Both the position numbers and the translations under genes were made by a program. Positions 44,463 to 55,189 of a stretch of 64,000 bases of DNA are shown here, one piece after another. Position 1 is the first letter of the stretch, and every line of letters begins with the position of its first letter. The stretch comes from Acanthosepion esculentum (Eukaryota > Mollusca > Cephalopoda > Sepiida > Sepiidae): the NCBI GenBank assembly GCA_964036315.1, contig OZ038500.1, positions 61,483,446 to 61,547,445 on the forward strand, written 5' to 3'. The notes beneath the pieces are model-generated. The model was given only the letters and a program-made list of their open reading frames with translations. It was not told the origin of the DNA and did not search any database.

Positions 44463-45035
44463 TTAATAATTTCACCCCAAGCAAGGCGATAAAGCCCCTA
44501 AGGCGCAAAGGGGGGTTATTGAGTGTCAAAAAGATAATAGTAAAAGAAAAAAGAAAACATTAAGGAGAGAGAACAATAAAAGAACAGGAATTAAAAAGAC
44601 AAAATATAACGATTGACATTGCATTTACATTTTTGAAGATCAAATTTGATTGGAAAACATGAGACCGGAAGAGAGTTCCACACGTGAGAAGAGTGAAAAA
44701 AGGTGCTGTTATCATAGAACTTATGGTTACATCTAACCATTTCAATTATAAAATGATGAGACCTTGCTGCCAATCAAGTACTGCAATTGAATTAGCAAAG
44801 TCGAGCTTCCAAAGAGCATAGCTCATCGGAACAATTACCACGGAAATATTTATAGAAAAGGTACAAGAAAGCTACGTTATGGAGGTGTAAAAGTGACTAC
44901 AGCCAAGAAGCTATGTCAGGACAAATATTATTGCAGATATTATTCCAGATTCTTCTTTGAATTTTGCCAAAGAATCTCAAGATGCAATATTCAGTACACG
45001 GTCAAATGGTAGACTTATAATGATTCCGATTTATT
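44463..45035 (-). mobile_element. LINE family A, 3' fragment
   Basis: The minus strand ends with the family 3' tail (TTATCGCCTTGCTTGGGGTG complement near 44473-44492). Inside lie a MAARSHHFIIEM stretch and then a frameshifted FFHSSHVWNSLPVSCFPIKF block. Upstream RT is decayed. Confidence 0.65.
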
Positions 45036-45373
45036 GATAGCGTTATAAACGGTTTATTATATTAACCAAATATTTATCCTTTTTTACCATTACTTTTATT
45101 AGTTAATTGTTTCTTAGAAAAAAAAACACCGTAAAAACAAATTGCGAGTAAATAAATTGTTTTTTTTTTCAAGAGAAAATTAAGCAGTTATTAATTACTC
45201 TAAAAAGTCGCGTTTATTTATTTCCCACCCAGAAAAAAAAGCCGAAGACAGAATATTTTATTATTTTTTTCATTCTGAAGTTCAAATATCTGGGAAGCGT
45301 TTTAACAGGGTGTGGAAAATGCAACACTGTGGCCTGAACACGCATTGGACTAACGAAAGAAGCATTCTAGATG
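45036..45373. other. No gene recognised
   Basis: AT-rich with poly-A and poly-T runs, abutting the LTR element. Confidence 0.4.
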
Positions 45374-45378
45374 CTAAC

Positions 45379-45613
45379 TGTTATGGTCCAGGTTAGGACC
45401 AAGGAAGAACAACACGAACACAAGAGTAGAAATAACGAACATATATTACACGGAATAATAATACAAGATGTGGAAGGTGTTAGTATGACTGTCAGTCTGT
45501 TTTGGATTGAACTACTATCGGCTCGACTCGATTCGTCCCTCTCTTTTGAGAGGCGTAGTATACATAGTGTTAGGAAGAGCTCATTCTGTAGTTATAGGTA
45601 AGGACCCATAACA
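45379..45613 (-). repeat. 3' LTR (235 bp, complete)
   Basis: Ends are TGTTATGG...CCATAACA, an inverted terminal octamer. A polypurine tract (sense TTGGGAGGGG) lies directly upstream at 45614-45624. Confidence 0.85.
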
Positions 45614-46348
45614 CCCCTCCCAAGCTTTTAGCTCGCAGGGGTCTTTAATATTTTTCCTCTTCGGATTAATCATCAAAGGCTCTGTAAATTTTCTTTTTCT
45701 GCTTGATTTCCGCGGTTCTGAAATTGCTTGAGGCCTTTGCATATTGAATATGTCAAATATTGTGTCCATTAATTCCTCCTATTCCTGTGGTAGACCGTTA
45801 GAATCCTCTAACAGCCTCTTTCTGATCTGATTTAAGTGCCTTTTATGCGAGAACTTCGGACCCTGAATTATGTAAATCACGTTCCCGATACGTTTCTCTA
45901 TTGTACCTGGCTCCCATAGGATGTGTTGTTTTTGATCATTTAAAAAAAAAACTATCTCCCCTGGGTTAAATTTTCTTTTTGGTACAAACGACGTTGGTGA
46001 TTGCTTTGTCTGTTTTGGCAGTAATTTTTCGAATACCGATCTAATTTTTCTGGCAAACATTACTTCCGCCGGCGATAATACCGATGGCGTAGTACTGTTC
46101 GGTGTAATTCTATATACTTGCAAGAATTGTTGTAAAGCCTTTTCTGTTGGTACGTCATAAGCTTTCCTTAGTGCTCTTTTTAATGTATCTATAAACCTCT
46201 CCGCTTGCCCGTTTGATCTTGGGTGATATGGCAGGGATTTGATGTGTTTCACCTGAAAAGTTTCACAAAATTCTTGAAAATCCGCAGATGTAAAGTGTGT
46301 CCCATTATCGGTGACTAAACAATCAACCACTCCGAAACGAGCAAACAT
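45581..46348 (-). pseudogene. Integrase catalytic core and C-terminal part
   Basis: The piece 45779-46348 has the second catalytic Asp in VTDNGTHFTS and the catalytic Glu in SNGQAERFIDTLKRA, then a C-terminal region with PGEIVFFLNDQKQHILWEPG like the GPY/F module. A stop separates a short tail, 45581-45769, rich in RKSSRKRKF. The frame was originally continuous with 46418-46813. Confidence 0.8.
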
Positions 46349-46417
46349 CTCGTGAAGGCAATTTATTGTAGTCTCAGAAGTAGGTTTTCTACAACGAAAT
46401 ACTTCTGGCCATTTGCT

Positions 46418-46813
46418 TTAACTGTCTAATACAATCAAGTAATAGAAACCATCTAATGGACCTGCGAAATCTACATGGATTCTCGACCACGGTCGATCTG
46501 TCTTAGGCCATGGCTTATGAGTGATCGGAGGTGCCTTGGCTGCTAAGGAACAGTCCTTGCATTTGTCCACCATATGTGTAATATCTTGATCCATGTTTGG
46601 CCAGTACACGTAACTTCGCATTAAGGATTTCATCCTGTTCTTTCCTGGGTGGCTCATGTGAAAATCCTTGAGGATTCGCCTTTGTAGCGTTTTCGGGGTT
46701 ACTACCCTTTCATTATATAGCAGAACATTATCACATAACGAAAAACTGTCTGATATATGCTTATCTTTTCCTACAATTTTTGTTTTCGTTTCCTTTATAA
46801 CTTCGTAATTCAC
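46418..46813 (-). pseudogene. Integrase zinc-binding domain and start of the core
   Basis: H-x4-H ... C-x2-C zinc-binding motif (FHMSHPGKNR ... CKDC), then the first catalytic Asp in HVDFAGPLDGFYYLIVLDS. An in-frame stop follows immediately where SKWPEV continues, so integrase is split by one nonsense codon. Confidence 0.8.
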
Positions 46814-47073
46814 TGCTTCGTTTCTTATTTCCTGTAATGTGACGGGGAGATCTCGAATTGTACTACATAATGATGTTCTAATATCTTCCTCATATAGTAG
46901 AGCTGCAATTACGGAATCTTCTAATGGCTCCGTTTTCTTTGGTATTAGTCTCGAAAGACCATCTGCATGCCCGATTTAGTTTGATGGAAGATACTCCAAT
47001 TTAAAGTTATAGTTTAATAAAATCGCCCCCCATCTTAGCAATCTATTAGCAGTGTAGACAGGTAGACCTTTCT

Positions 47074-47340
47074 TTATCCAAATATTGTCAATAACGTCTT
47101 GTGGTCCGTCTGTAAGATGAAAAATCTACCGTAAATATATCTGTGGAATCTCGTGACCGCAAAAATAATCCCCAGCCTTTCTTTTTCGATTTGCGAGTAA
47201 TTTTGTTCGGCTGGTAGTAACGTTCTTGACGCATGCGCGATGGGTTTTATTGTCCCATCCGGCATTTTATGAAGTATGCATACCCCAAAACCATAGGCAC
47301 TCGCATCACTTGCGACTATTATTTCTAATTTGGGATAATA
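47074..47340 (-). pseudogene. RNase H domain fragment
   Basis: Sense reading gives SDASAYGFGVCILH, then PIAHASRTLLPAEQNYSQIE, then FHRYIYGRFFILQTDHKTLL: the RNase H found after Gypsy RTs. Between it and integrase lies a decayed IGHADGLSR linker with a stop. Confidence 0.75.
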
Positions 47341-47363
47341 ATGCGCTAAAAATAAATCTGCTG

Positions 47364-48400
47364 TTAGAGTCTTAATGATTTTGTCGAAAGTTTTCTGACA
47401 TTCATATGACCATTGCGAAACATTTTTTTACACCTCCCCAGGCCGGCTGAAAATACGTCGGGGAAACTCTCCTTTAATTTCTCCTTCAATTTCTCTGTCT
47501 CGGTCGATAACCTTTCCACTTTTTGGCAGAACGTATTTATCGGTAAATCCCAGAGGTCAAATTTCTGCATCCAGTCAGTTCCAAATAAATTTTCCGCATT
47601 TTTTAGAACATCTTTAATTTCTTGGTCATCCCGTTGAACGTCACATTTGTGATAATCTCCCCCTCAAATCTGATTTTTCTTCCTGTTACCAACCTGGCTA
47701 TATTATCTGTTCGCAACATGGTCAGTTTGTTTAATTTCTTCCACGTCTGTAAGCTAATAATGGTTAAATCTGATCCGAAATCTAATTGTAATTTGATTTT
47801 TTTGTTTAACATTTCTACTTGTACGTATTTTTGTATATTTATCCCGTCCGCTTGGTCAGTTCTAGTGACCCTTACTCGGCTTCTGTTTTCTTTCTTTGTT
47901 CTACAGTGCGAACTTTTATGTCCCACTCTATTGCACGACAGACAAGTCTTATAGCGGTATGGACAATCTTTGTACCAATGCAAAGTCCCGCAGCGATAGC
48001 ATGGACTGGGTGGTGGTTTCTTCTGAGGTTTCATTTGACTTTTTGTAGTAAAATAATTTGTTTGGTTTGTTGATTTTGAGGAAGGAGAAAAACGTGTTTG
48101 TCGTTGTACTTTTCGTATGTGAGCGACGCCAGACTCTTCAATATCTTTCGAGTCCTTTTTTACGCTTATACATCTCTGACAGTCCTCATCCGATTTTTGT
48201 AGCATCAATTCTGGTTCACTCTCAAGTTTTGTTAGAATTCTCCGTCGGATCTCCGCGTCTTTAATCGAAACCAGGCCTTGGACGAATATCAAACATTTAA
48301 AATTGTCAAGTCTGAGTTCAGATAACTTAAAGTCATCGCAGTGTTTGTTTACTATGGAAGCGAAGGTTATATAGTCTTCGCTATCCTTTTTTGTTAAATT
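47364..48400 (-). pseudogene. Gag C-terminus, double CCHC, and protease fragment
   Basis: The open piece 47603-48292 shows the end of a capsid-like region, two adjacent knuckles (CYRCGTLHWYKDC and CLSCNRVGHKSSHC), and a retropepsin-like LDFGSDLTIIS. A short piece 47364-47570 follows with KLKESFPDVFSAGLG, the usual protein just before RT. At about 47425 the sequence jumps straight into the RT/RNase H connection, so the RT fingers and palm are deleted. Gag N-terminus and primer binding site are lost. Confidence 0.75.
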
Positions 48401-48419
48401 TAAACATTTTCACCTTTTG

Positions 48420-48578
48420 TGGAATAGTGAAGATGTGGAAGGTGTTAGTATGACTATCAGTCTGTTTTGGAGTGAACTACTATCGGATCGACTCGATTCG
48501 TCCCTCTCTCTTGAGAGGCGTAGTATACATAGTGTTAGGAAGAGTTCATTCTGTAGTTATAGGTAAGGACCCATAACA
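48420..48578 (-). repeat. 5' LTR, truncated
   Basis: It matches the inner part and the CCATAACA end of the complete LTR but lacks roughly the first 90 bases on the plus-strand left side. The outer CTAAC duplication is intact. Confidence 0.8.
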
Positions 48579-48583
48579 CTAAC

Positions 48584-48840
48584 CAAAGTGTTGAGAAACA
48601 GAAACATTTCCTTAGAAACAAAGGAAAGATTGATTGCTATGGGATATACATCCTGTTACATTGCAGTGAACGTTGGACAATGAGGAAAAACCTAGAAGCA
48701 ACGATAATGTGGTTCTACAAAAGGATATTGAAAAATCCAGGGGCGGAGTGAGTAAGCAACAAGGAAGTCTTAAAGAAAAGGGCAACAGAAAGAACACTTC
48801 CATCAGGAAAAGGCAGCTGAAATTCTTTTGACAGATAATG
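48584..48840 (+). mobile_element. LINE family B RT fragment
   Basis: In broken frames: KVLRNRNISLETKERLI, CYIAVNVGQ (relic of CSERWT), WFYKRILK, RKRQLKF. This is the same region as the 124-bp array units. The LTR element was inserted at its left edge. Confidence 0.6.
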
Positions 48841-48997
48841 TTGTGGAAATAAAGACACAAAGAAAGAAATCGAGTTAAACAAATATATTAACAGAAACAG
48901 TAATACAAACATATACAAACGCGAGTGTTACAACAAGAATATTCGGTCCGACTGTAAAGAGCTGACTACTGGAAACTTCCCGATAATTATTTCTGTT

Positions 48998-49380
48998 ATA
49001 TGCAGAAAATGTGGCACAAGGCCGAAATGGGAAATGGGGAAAAGGACGGTCTTCATCTGTCTTAACTTTAAACTTAGCCAGCCACAAACACTGACCCAAA
49101 CATAAAAACAACATTCCTAACAATAAAACAACGTATTCTTACTTACCTTTCTTACTACATCCACCATAATACCTCATTGTCTCTATGAAAATCTTAAATA
49201 GTCCCCATATGTAAAATTCAATCTCTGTGGTGGGGAGGGGAATAAAACAACAATTTAAAAAATCCCCAATAAGTATGCACAATATGGAATAACATTATTT
49301 ACAAGAAAACAAAACAAAATCATGTTAGTAATAAAAAAAACCCACAATCCTAGAAATTTCCCTCTCCAAAAGGCAGTACC
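48998..49380 (-). mobile_element. Tx1-type LINE, 3'UTR-only copy
   Basis: It aligns over about 370 bases with the 3'UTRs at 29930-30260 and 36998-37330 (GTGGCACAAGGCCGAAA, CACAAACACTGACCCAAACA, TTTCTTACTACATCCACCAT) but with many differences. The absence of coding sequence is typical of a 5'-truncated insertion. The duplications are not visible. Confidence 0.75.
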
Positions 49381-49499
49381 TGCTCCTATATATAGCTGAA
49401 AGAGACTAGGCGTGCGTGGGTAAATTACCATAACAGATAATGAGGAAAGACGTCTTGGAAAACTTAATCTTCATACTGAGGACAAGATAGATAGGGGAA

Positions 49500-49725
49500 G
49501 GCTACCAGCTTGTAACGAGCTTGTGTGAATGGATGTACCCACTTGCTCAACTTGTGCACCTTCCCCATGCGGTGCAGGTGAAGTTTGACTATTTCATTAG
49601 AAACCTGGAAATGTTCGCCAAGCTCACCACAGGTTTGGCTGTTGTCTTCTATGGCCGCTTTCAGGGTTTTCATCATCCTGGAACTCTGGTCGGCCACTGC
49701 GGGATTCAAACACAAAGGTAACTGA
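49500..49725 (-). pseudogene. Mariner transposase N-terminal fragment
   Basis: Minus strand: a helix-turn-helix segment with LKAAIEDNSQTCGELGEHFQ, then HLHRMGKVHKLSKWV, close in pattern to the mariner KALIEENPRQTTRELAE ... GKVKKLDKWVPH block. The catalytic domain does not follow, so it is a fragment. Confidence 0.7.
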
Positions 49726-49739
49726 AATTCTGGAACCAA

Positions 49740-50597
49740 TGTCTAGTGGTGCGTTCATTCACAGAATTATCACCAAAGGCTTAACGTATTCGGCGGCTTG
49801 GTGCGGCTGCAGACAAGCCCACCTTAAAGTCAAAAAGCAAACAACCTCGAAAGAGCTGCTTCGACTTCGCCATGTTTCCTGGCCGCTGCTCGAGCTACGA
49901 TTGATTGTGAGGACGCAGTGCACCTGCAATGGTCAAGAGCAATGACTCCACCCCACGCCACAACTCTCTTGGCACGTGACGCACTCATTTGCGTATCAGT
50001 GATCCCTTCATCCAACATGACGTAAACGGCAACAAGGACTTTTTCGGCTACCCAAACGTACCTCCTGTTGTAATTACTCCGCGAAGAGCAGCTCGCGACA
50101 CTGTGTTGACATTATTCTGGCGCAAGGTCACATCTGGTAGGGGTGGTTACTCAGTTAGGATTGTACTCTAATAACTATCTGTAATATGAACTTGCTATCG
50201 ATTATTCTACGGCGAGAATCTGCTGAAGAGTTTAACTGGAAGGAAAATGAATAAGAACTAAAACAGCAAGTATTTTGTGGGCTGATTCTCGTTTCAATGA
50301 TAACATTTTAGTCCTTATCTTTATCCATAGATAACATTTACTACTGTTTATTGAACAAGTATGATTATTCTTCTTTTCTTTTTTGTCCTTCGTCTTTTGA
50401 TCAATACGAGTATTATTGAGTTGAGCTCGAATAAATAAAGTGTAAACGTGATTCATCAGCGAAACAAACCTATTGAATTGTAGAATGTTCTATTCAGCCT
50501 TTATTCTGCGCCTGAGAAATTCTTGACTGGAAGGGTGAAAGAAATAGTCAATATAATGATGGCGCTTTGTTTATATCAATTTGATTAGTCATATATA
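49740..50597. other. No gene recognised
   Basis: It contains a short G+C-richer stretch at 49780-50000. No known motif. Confidence 0.4.
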
Positions 50598-51650
50598 AGA
50601 GGATATATAGGGCGTATCAAAAATACTTTTACAAATTTTGGGGGTTGGTTCCTCATACCAAAACAAAGACAAAAGTCAATTAGTTATAAAGTTTACGGTA
50701 GATGGTGCTGTGTTATAGACTAGATTATATTTGTCACTCGTGTACATTTGTAGCTAGTCTGTCATAAAACATTTAACGATGTAGTAGCGAGTTAACTGAG
50801 AGTGTAAATTTGTTATTTCATCTCTTCCAAATGATGCCTCATCCGTAAACAAGACTGAAGAGGTAAACAGCGTGTCAGTAGTTTGTGCCATAAACCATCG
50901 GCAAAAGTTCTTCTGAGAAGTGTTCCTTTTAACAATGACAGGATATTCATATCGTGAGCAGGCAATGATTTTTACATACAGCCGCGTGAATGGTAATGGA
51001 CTGTACGGTTGTATCAGATTGCGTTTCCAGACCGAAAGTAGCCGAGACATCCAACCTCTGCTGCTGCTCAGCGTCGCATTGTTGAGACAGGATCCGTGAC
51101 ACCACAAACTATGGATCGAGGAAGACCGAGATTCCACCGTACGCCTGACCACGAAGAGCACATTCTGCAGGCTGTCGGAGACGATCCAGGTATCAGCACA
51201 CGTCAAGTGGTCCTAGCATGACGTACATCTCATAGTACCGAATGGAGGGTACTTCAAGAGAAGCTCCTGTAGCCGTATCATTTGCAACGTGTACAGGGTC
51301 TTTCGCCCCTTGATCACTCACCACCGAAGAACTTTTGCCGATGGTTTATGGCGCAAACTACTGACACGCTGTTTACCTCTCCAGTCTTGTTTACGGATGA
51401 GGCATCATTTGGAAGAGATGAAATAACAAATTTACACAACGAACTTTTGTGGGTAGATCTCAATGCCCATGGTACAATACAGGCTAGACACAAGCATCGT
51501 TTTACGATTAATGTATGGGCTGGAATTGTAGGTGACTATCTGATAGGTCTATATGTTCTCCCAGCACATTTTACACGAGCTGTCTACAGGGACTTTATTT
51601 CGAACACACTTCCAGACCTGATAAAGTATATCTTATTATTATTTATACAA
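50598..51650 (+). pseudogene. IS630/Tc1-superfamily (DDE_3-like) transposase pseudogene
   Basis: Plus strand from about 50935: a decayed N-terminal region, then HTH-like TMDRGRPRFHRTPDHEEHI and LQAVGDDPGISTRQVV, a stop, then the open part 51282-51662: FCRWFMAQTTDTLFTSPVLF, TDEASFGRDEI (first Asp), INVWAGIVGDYLIGLYVLP, AVYRDFISNTLPDL. The pattern matches DDE_3-type transposases widespread in arthropods and molluscs. The second Asp and final Glu region is truncated. The left end (50610) may be a terminus. Confidence 0.65.
50754..50940 (-). repeat. Inverted duplicate of part of the same transposase
   Basis: The minus strand reads FCRWFMAQTTDTLFTSSVLF and TDEASFGRDEITNLHSQL, the same segment as 51325-51445 in the opposite orientation, with few differences. 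Confidence 0.75.
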
Positions 51651-51833
51651 GTTCCTACTTAAAAATACTTTTCCAAAGATAAATTATACTTAAAAATAAG
51701 ATATATTTAATAAATTAAAAATAAGTCATATTTAGATAATTTATGTTAAAATTAAGTAAGATTATAGTTTAAAAAAAATTTAATTAATAAAAAATTCGTT
51801 ATGTTAAAGAATAAAAAATATTTAAAAATAAAA
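51651..51833. other. Very AT-rich segment
   Basis: Almost only A and T; no feature. Confidence 0.4.
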
Positions 51834-52170
51834 TCCTTTGATTCAATAGTTTGCTTTGATTATTGTATTTTATTATTTTAATCTTTTCTCCTAAACATAA
51901 GTTACACCTATTATAAGAGTATGTGTATAAGCTTCCAATCTATTTGGGGGTCAGACCTTTCTCCTTCAATTCCCATTTTTTTAAAAAAAAAGAACCCACA
52001 GATAGATTGGAAGATTATAGGTTCCGCATATATTCCTGATAGTCTTAGAGATAGGTGTAACTTATGTTTAGAAAAAAAAATTAAAATAATAAAATACAAT
52101 AATCAAAGCAAACTATTGAATCAAAAGAATGAATTAGTTTTAAAATGTCGACATAAAAACAAATTTAATG
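51834..52170. repeat. Inverted duplication of a retroelement C-terminal fragment
   Basis: Arms 51834-51910 and 52052-52128 are near-complementary, with weaker pairing further in (CTTCCAATCTAT against ATAGATTGGAAG). The right arm on the plus strand encodes PQIDWKIIGSAY, then CNLCLEKKIKIIKYNNQSKL, then CRHKNKFNG. This resembles the C-terminal motif CNLCLxEKLxII ... CRHxNKF found in Penelope-like or related retroelement proteins. The left arm is the same motif read on the minus strand. Confidence 0.6.
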
Positions 52171-52422
52171 GGTATGTCCTCATTCACATAAATATAGTAG
52201 TAAATACTGTATGTTGGTCTGGAGTTGGAACTTCGTATCCAGCTGTGCTGGTCAAACTCTCTGCCTCCAGATAGAGAGGATCCCCAGACGAGGTTATGTC
52301 GAAGAGCAGACTTCATTGCCGAGACAGAGTGCCGTCGATTTGAATTTATAAACTCTTTCTCTTTTCAAGAAAATAGACATCTCAAGTCCACTGTTATTGC
52401 TCTTTCTCGCATTGTTGTTAGT

Positions 52423-52500
52423 TGACTTCCTAAACTTTTGTTTAACGTAGTATGGAAAGTCAGTATCTTTATTGTCTCATTATTTTCCCTTCATTTGTTT
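52423..52500 (+). repeat. Dispersed repeat U, copy 2
   Basis: Shares ordered words with 3785-3860 and 53928-54005. Confidence 0.4.
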
Positions 52501-52740
52501 ATAAAATCTTATATTAGCCTCTTATGACCACAGAATGGAAAATATGATTACATCTAAAATACATGATTATAATTAATTAATTCTACTTCAAAATGTAACA
52601 TTAAATCCATATATATATATATATATAATCAAATGGATAAATATAAGTAAATGTACGAGCAAGCTTTCGTATACAAATACATATATACCCTTTACACTAT
52701 AGTTTAAGAAAAAAAAACAATCTTAAATAACATAATATAC

Positions 52741-52830
52741 ATAATACCCTACATTGCACAACTCGGAGTTTCATGCTGCCTGCAATGACAGCATGAAACT
52801 CCGAGTTGTGCAATCAATGTAGGGTATTAT
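52741..52830. repeat. Palindrome P5
   Basis: Arms 52741-52778 and 52789-52830 (AACTCGGAGTTTCATGCTG and complement) with a 10-nt loop. The right arm has a four-base insertion. (TG)n(TA)n follows immediately. Confidence 0.8.
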
Positions 52831-52831
52831 C

Positions 52832-52841
<10 letters not shown>

Positions 52842-52898
<57 letters not shown>

Positions 52899-53388
52899 TG
52901 CAATCAGATTACATTAGGTTAATGATCATTTTTCACCATGTAAATTGAAATAAAATTTACAAGGATTTTGCAAACCAGTCAATGGATGATAACATATTGA
53001 AATAAAAATGGCCAGACAGAAGAAGGGAAGAAAAATGGAAAAAGGAAAAAAGAAAAGGGAGCAAATAAAAACTAGAAAGTAGTGTTTTTATTTGTTCTTT
53101 TTTTTCCTTTTTTCCATTTTTCTTCCCTTTTTTCTTTCCTTCCTTTGTCTGGCCATTTTTATTTCAATAATTTACCATCCATTAACTGACTTGAAAAATC
53201 TTTGTTAATTTAATTTCAATTTACAAGGTGAAAATGATCATTAACCTAATGTAATCTTAATTCCTATTGTATGAAATATGTTGTTGTTTAATTAAAACAT
53301 TGAGCTGTAAGTGTGAATCAGCTTTGATATTTAATATTTTATATTGTATTAATAGGATGCATTTGGATTATATATCAACGTATCATTA

Positions 53389-53429
<41 letters not shown>
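52842..53429. mobile_element. Foldback element P6, relative of P1, between two (TA)n arrays
   Basis: (TA)n at 52842-52896 and 53390-53429 enclose an inverted repeat. The outer arms include AATGATCATTTTTCACC (about 52921) and its partner near 53228; the inner arms include AATGGCCAGACA (about 53007) and TGTCTGGCCATTTTTATTTC (about 53145). A unique segment with AAAACATTGAGCT and ATATATCAACG is shared, inverted, with 6236-6330. The loop is a purine/pyrimidine-rich tract. Confidence 0.65.
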
Positions 53430-53431
<2 letters not shown>

Positions 53432-55189
53432 AGACGACTGACAAGATACTGAGATTAAGCTTTTTATTAATTTCTTTTTTTTGCCTTTATACAAGTATTT
53501 TCTTTCCTGGACAGTAAATGTCAACAAACTATCCAAGTGTTCTATATATCCGTGCGTTTTTGGCTATTCTATTAGCCATTATCGAGATTTTTTTTAATGA
53601 ATATGTATATTTTCATATACCTGTAGCTATAGTTAGTAGAATGATTTTTAATTTTCCAAAGACTGTCAGCGAGTTATGGCCATGTTCATAATTGATATTA
53701 CTGGGTATTGGCTTTTTCTTCTTTTTTTATTAATTTCTTCCATTATTTCTAACTGCTTTTTTACATGTGGATGAGACTAATATAGTCTCATTTTTCGAAA
53801 GTACGTTTTCGAATGAAATACTAAAAACACCTTGACTAAACTCGAATATCAGAAAACAGAGTACCACATCACCTTAAGTATTAATGTTCACGAACCTACA
53901 CACAGATAAGTCATTACTAAAAATACTGATAGGCGGTTCCTTCCTAACTTTTGTTTTGTGTACTGTGGAACGTCGGCATCGTGATTATGCCATTATTATC
54001 TCTCAAGGCTTGTTGCGGGCGTTAGTAATATCGTGTGTTTCTGTTGGGAAAAACACGTGTCTCCACAACAAAAATGAAGGACTCGGAATGTGAGTCTACG
54101 TGAATAAATGACAATAAACAACAAAAACGAGTACATGTACAAGCAAATGATAATGTATTAACAAGTGAAAAAATAATGATGTGTGTAACAAAAGAATGCG
54201 AAAACCTTTATGGTCCAAAAGATGTGAAATAAGTGATGTGCATACGTGTGTGTGTGTGTGTGTGGTTTGTTCATGCTTCTCCCAATAGGAATCGCGTTTT
54301 CCGCGAGAGACTTACATGTTGACGTGTAAGCAGAAAAATTAAGAAGCGGCTACGGAAAATTATCGCAGACTATTTATAATTTATTTATAATGTGGAGAGC
54401 GTCCCTTAGTAGCGGCTTATGAAAGTAGGAAGAGTTAACCCGAGAGGCTACATGCGCAATCCATTTTAATTGTTACTGTCAAGTGATGTTGTTTTTGTTA
54501 TTTTGTTAAGTTCTTTGTTTGTGATTCTGTAACGCCAATTTTATGAAGGATTGTCTGCTTAACGGCTCCAATCCATAACAGTGAATGTCATTTGTTCAAA
54601 ATCTCGCTTCACCGAAACCGCTAAAGGCATTCTTTACTTCCTGCAATGGTTCATTTCACACAAAAATCCAAGCGTAGAAAATTAAAGGGAGATAACTTTT
54701 ATCTGTGCTTTTCTTAAATTATCTATCGTTTATCACACTCGTTAATTTGATTGTTGCTTATCTGCGATAATGAATGATTGGCAACAAGTCAGTTGTTTTG
54801 TTTAAGCTGATTATTTAATGTTGAATTCAGATAAAGCCAGTGTAGGGATACGAAATGCGATTATCTCCCTTTCGGCGAAATGAAGTTATGCTTTTTGACG
54901 TCACTTCACTCAGTGACGAAAGTGGCAGTCAGCTAAACCAAACCAGGTGGTAGTGTTTACAACCATCTAGTACCGTTTTCCTATGGAAATATATCTTCAC
55001 CAGATACCAGGGAATTGATTGTCTTTTCTTTTTCTTTTTCTTTCTCTTTTTTTTTCCTTTTTTTTTCTTCGCGGGAAACTAAAATAAAAAAAATTAATAC
55101 GAAACTAATAGAATATAAATATTAAAATAAATTCCTGCTTAGAATATTGTTGCCACATATACTCCGGTGCCCCCTGCTATTTATTTTAA
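53430..55189. other. No gene recognised
   Basis: Contains repeat U copy 3 (53928-54005), a segment 53640-53710 repeated at 56889-56955, a (GT)n tract at 54245-54265, and a T/C-rich tract at 55020-55070. Confidence 0.5.
53928..54005 (+). repeat. Dispersed repeat U, copy 3
   Basis: GGTTCCTTCCTAACTTTTG and CATTATTATCTCTC in the same order as in copies 1 and 2. Confidence 0.4.

Larger units (their letters stand above)
45374..48583 (-). mobile_element. Ty3/Gypsy-type LTR retrotransposon, internally deleted
   Basis: It is flanked by the 5-bp target duplication CTAAC (45374-45378 and 48579-48583). The downstream LTR is complete (45379-45613) and the upstream LTR truncated. Sense order is gag C-terminus and knuckles, protease, RNase H, integrase. 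That order (integrase after RNase H) is Ty3/Gypsy-like. The reverse transcriptase is missing and there are several stops, so it is dead. Confidence 0.8.
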
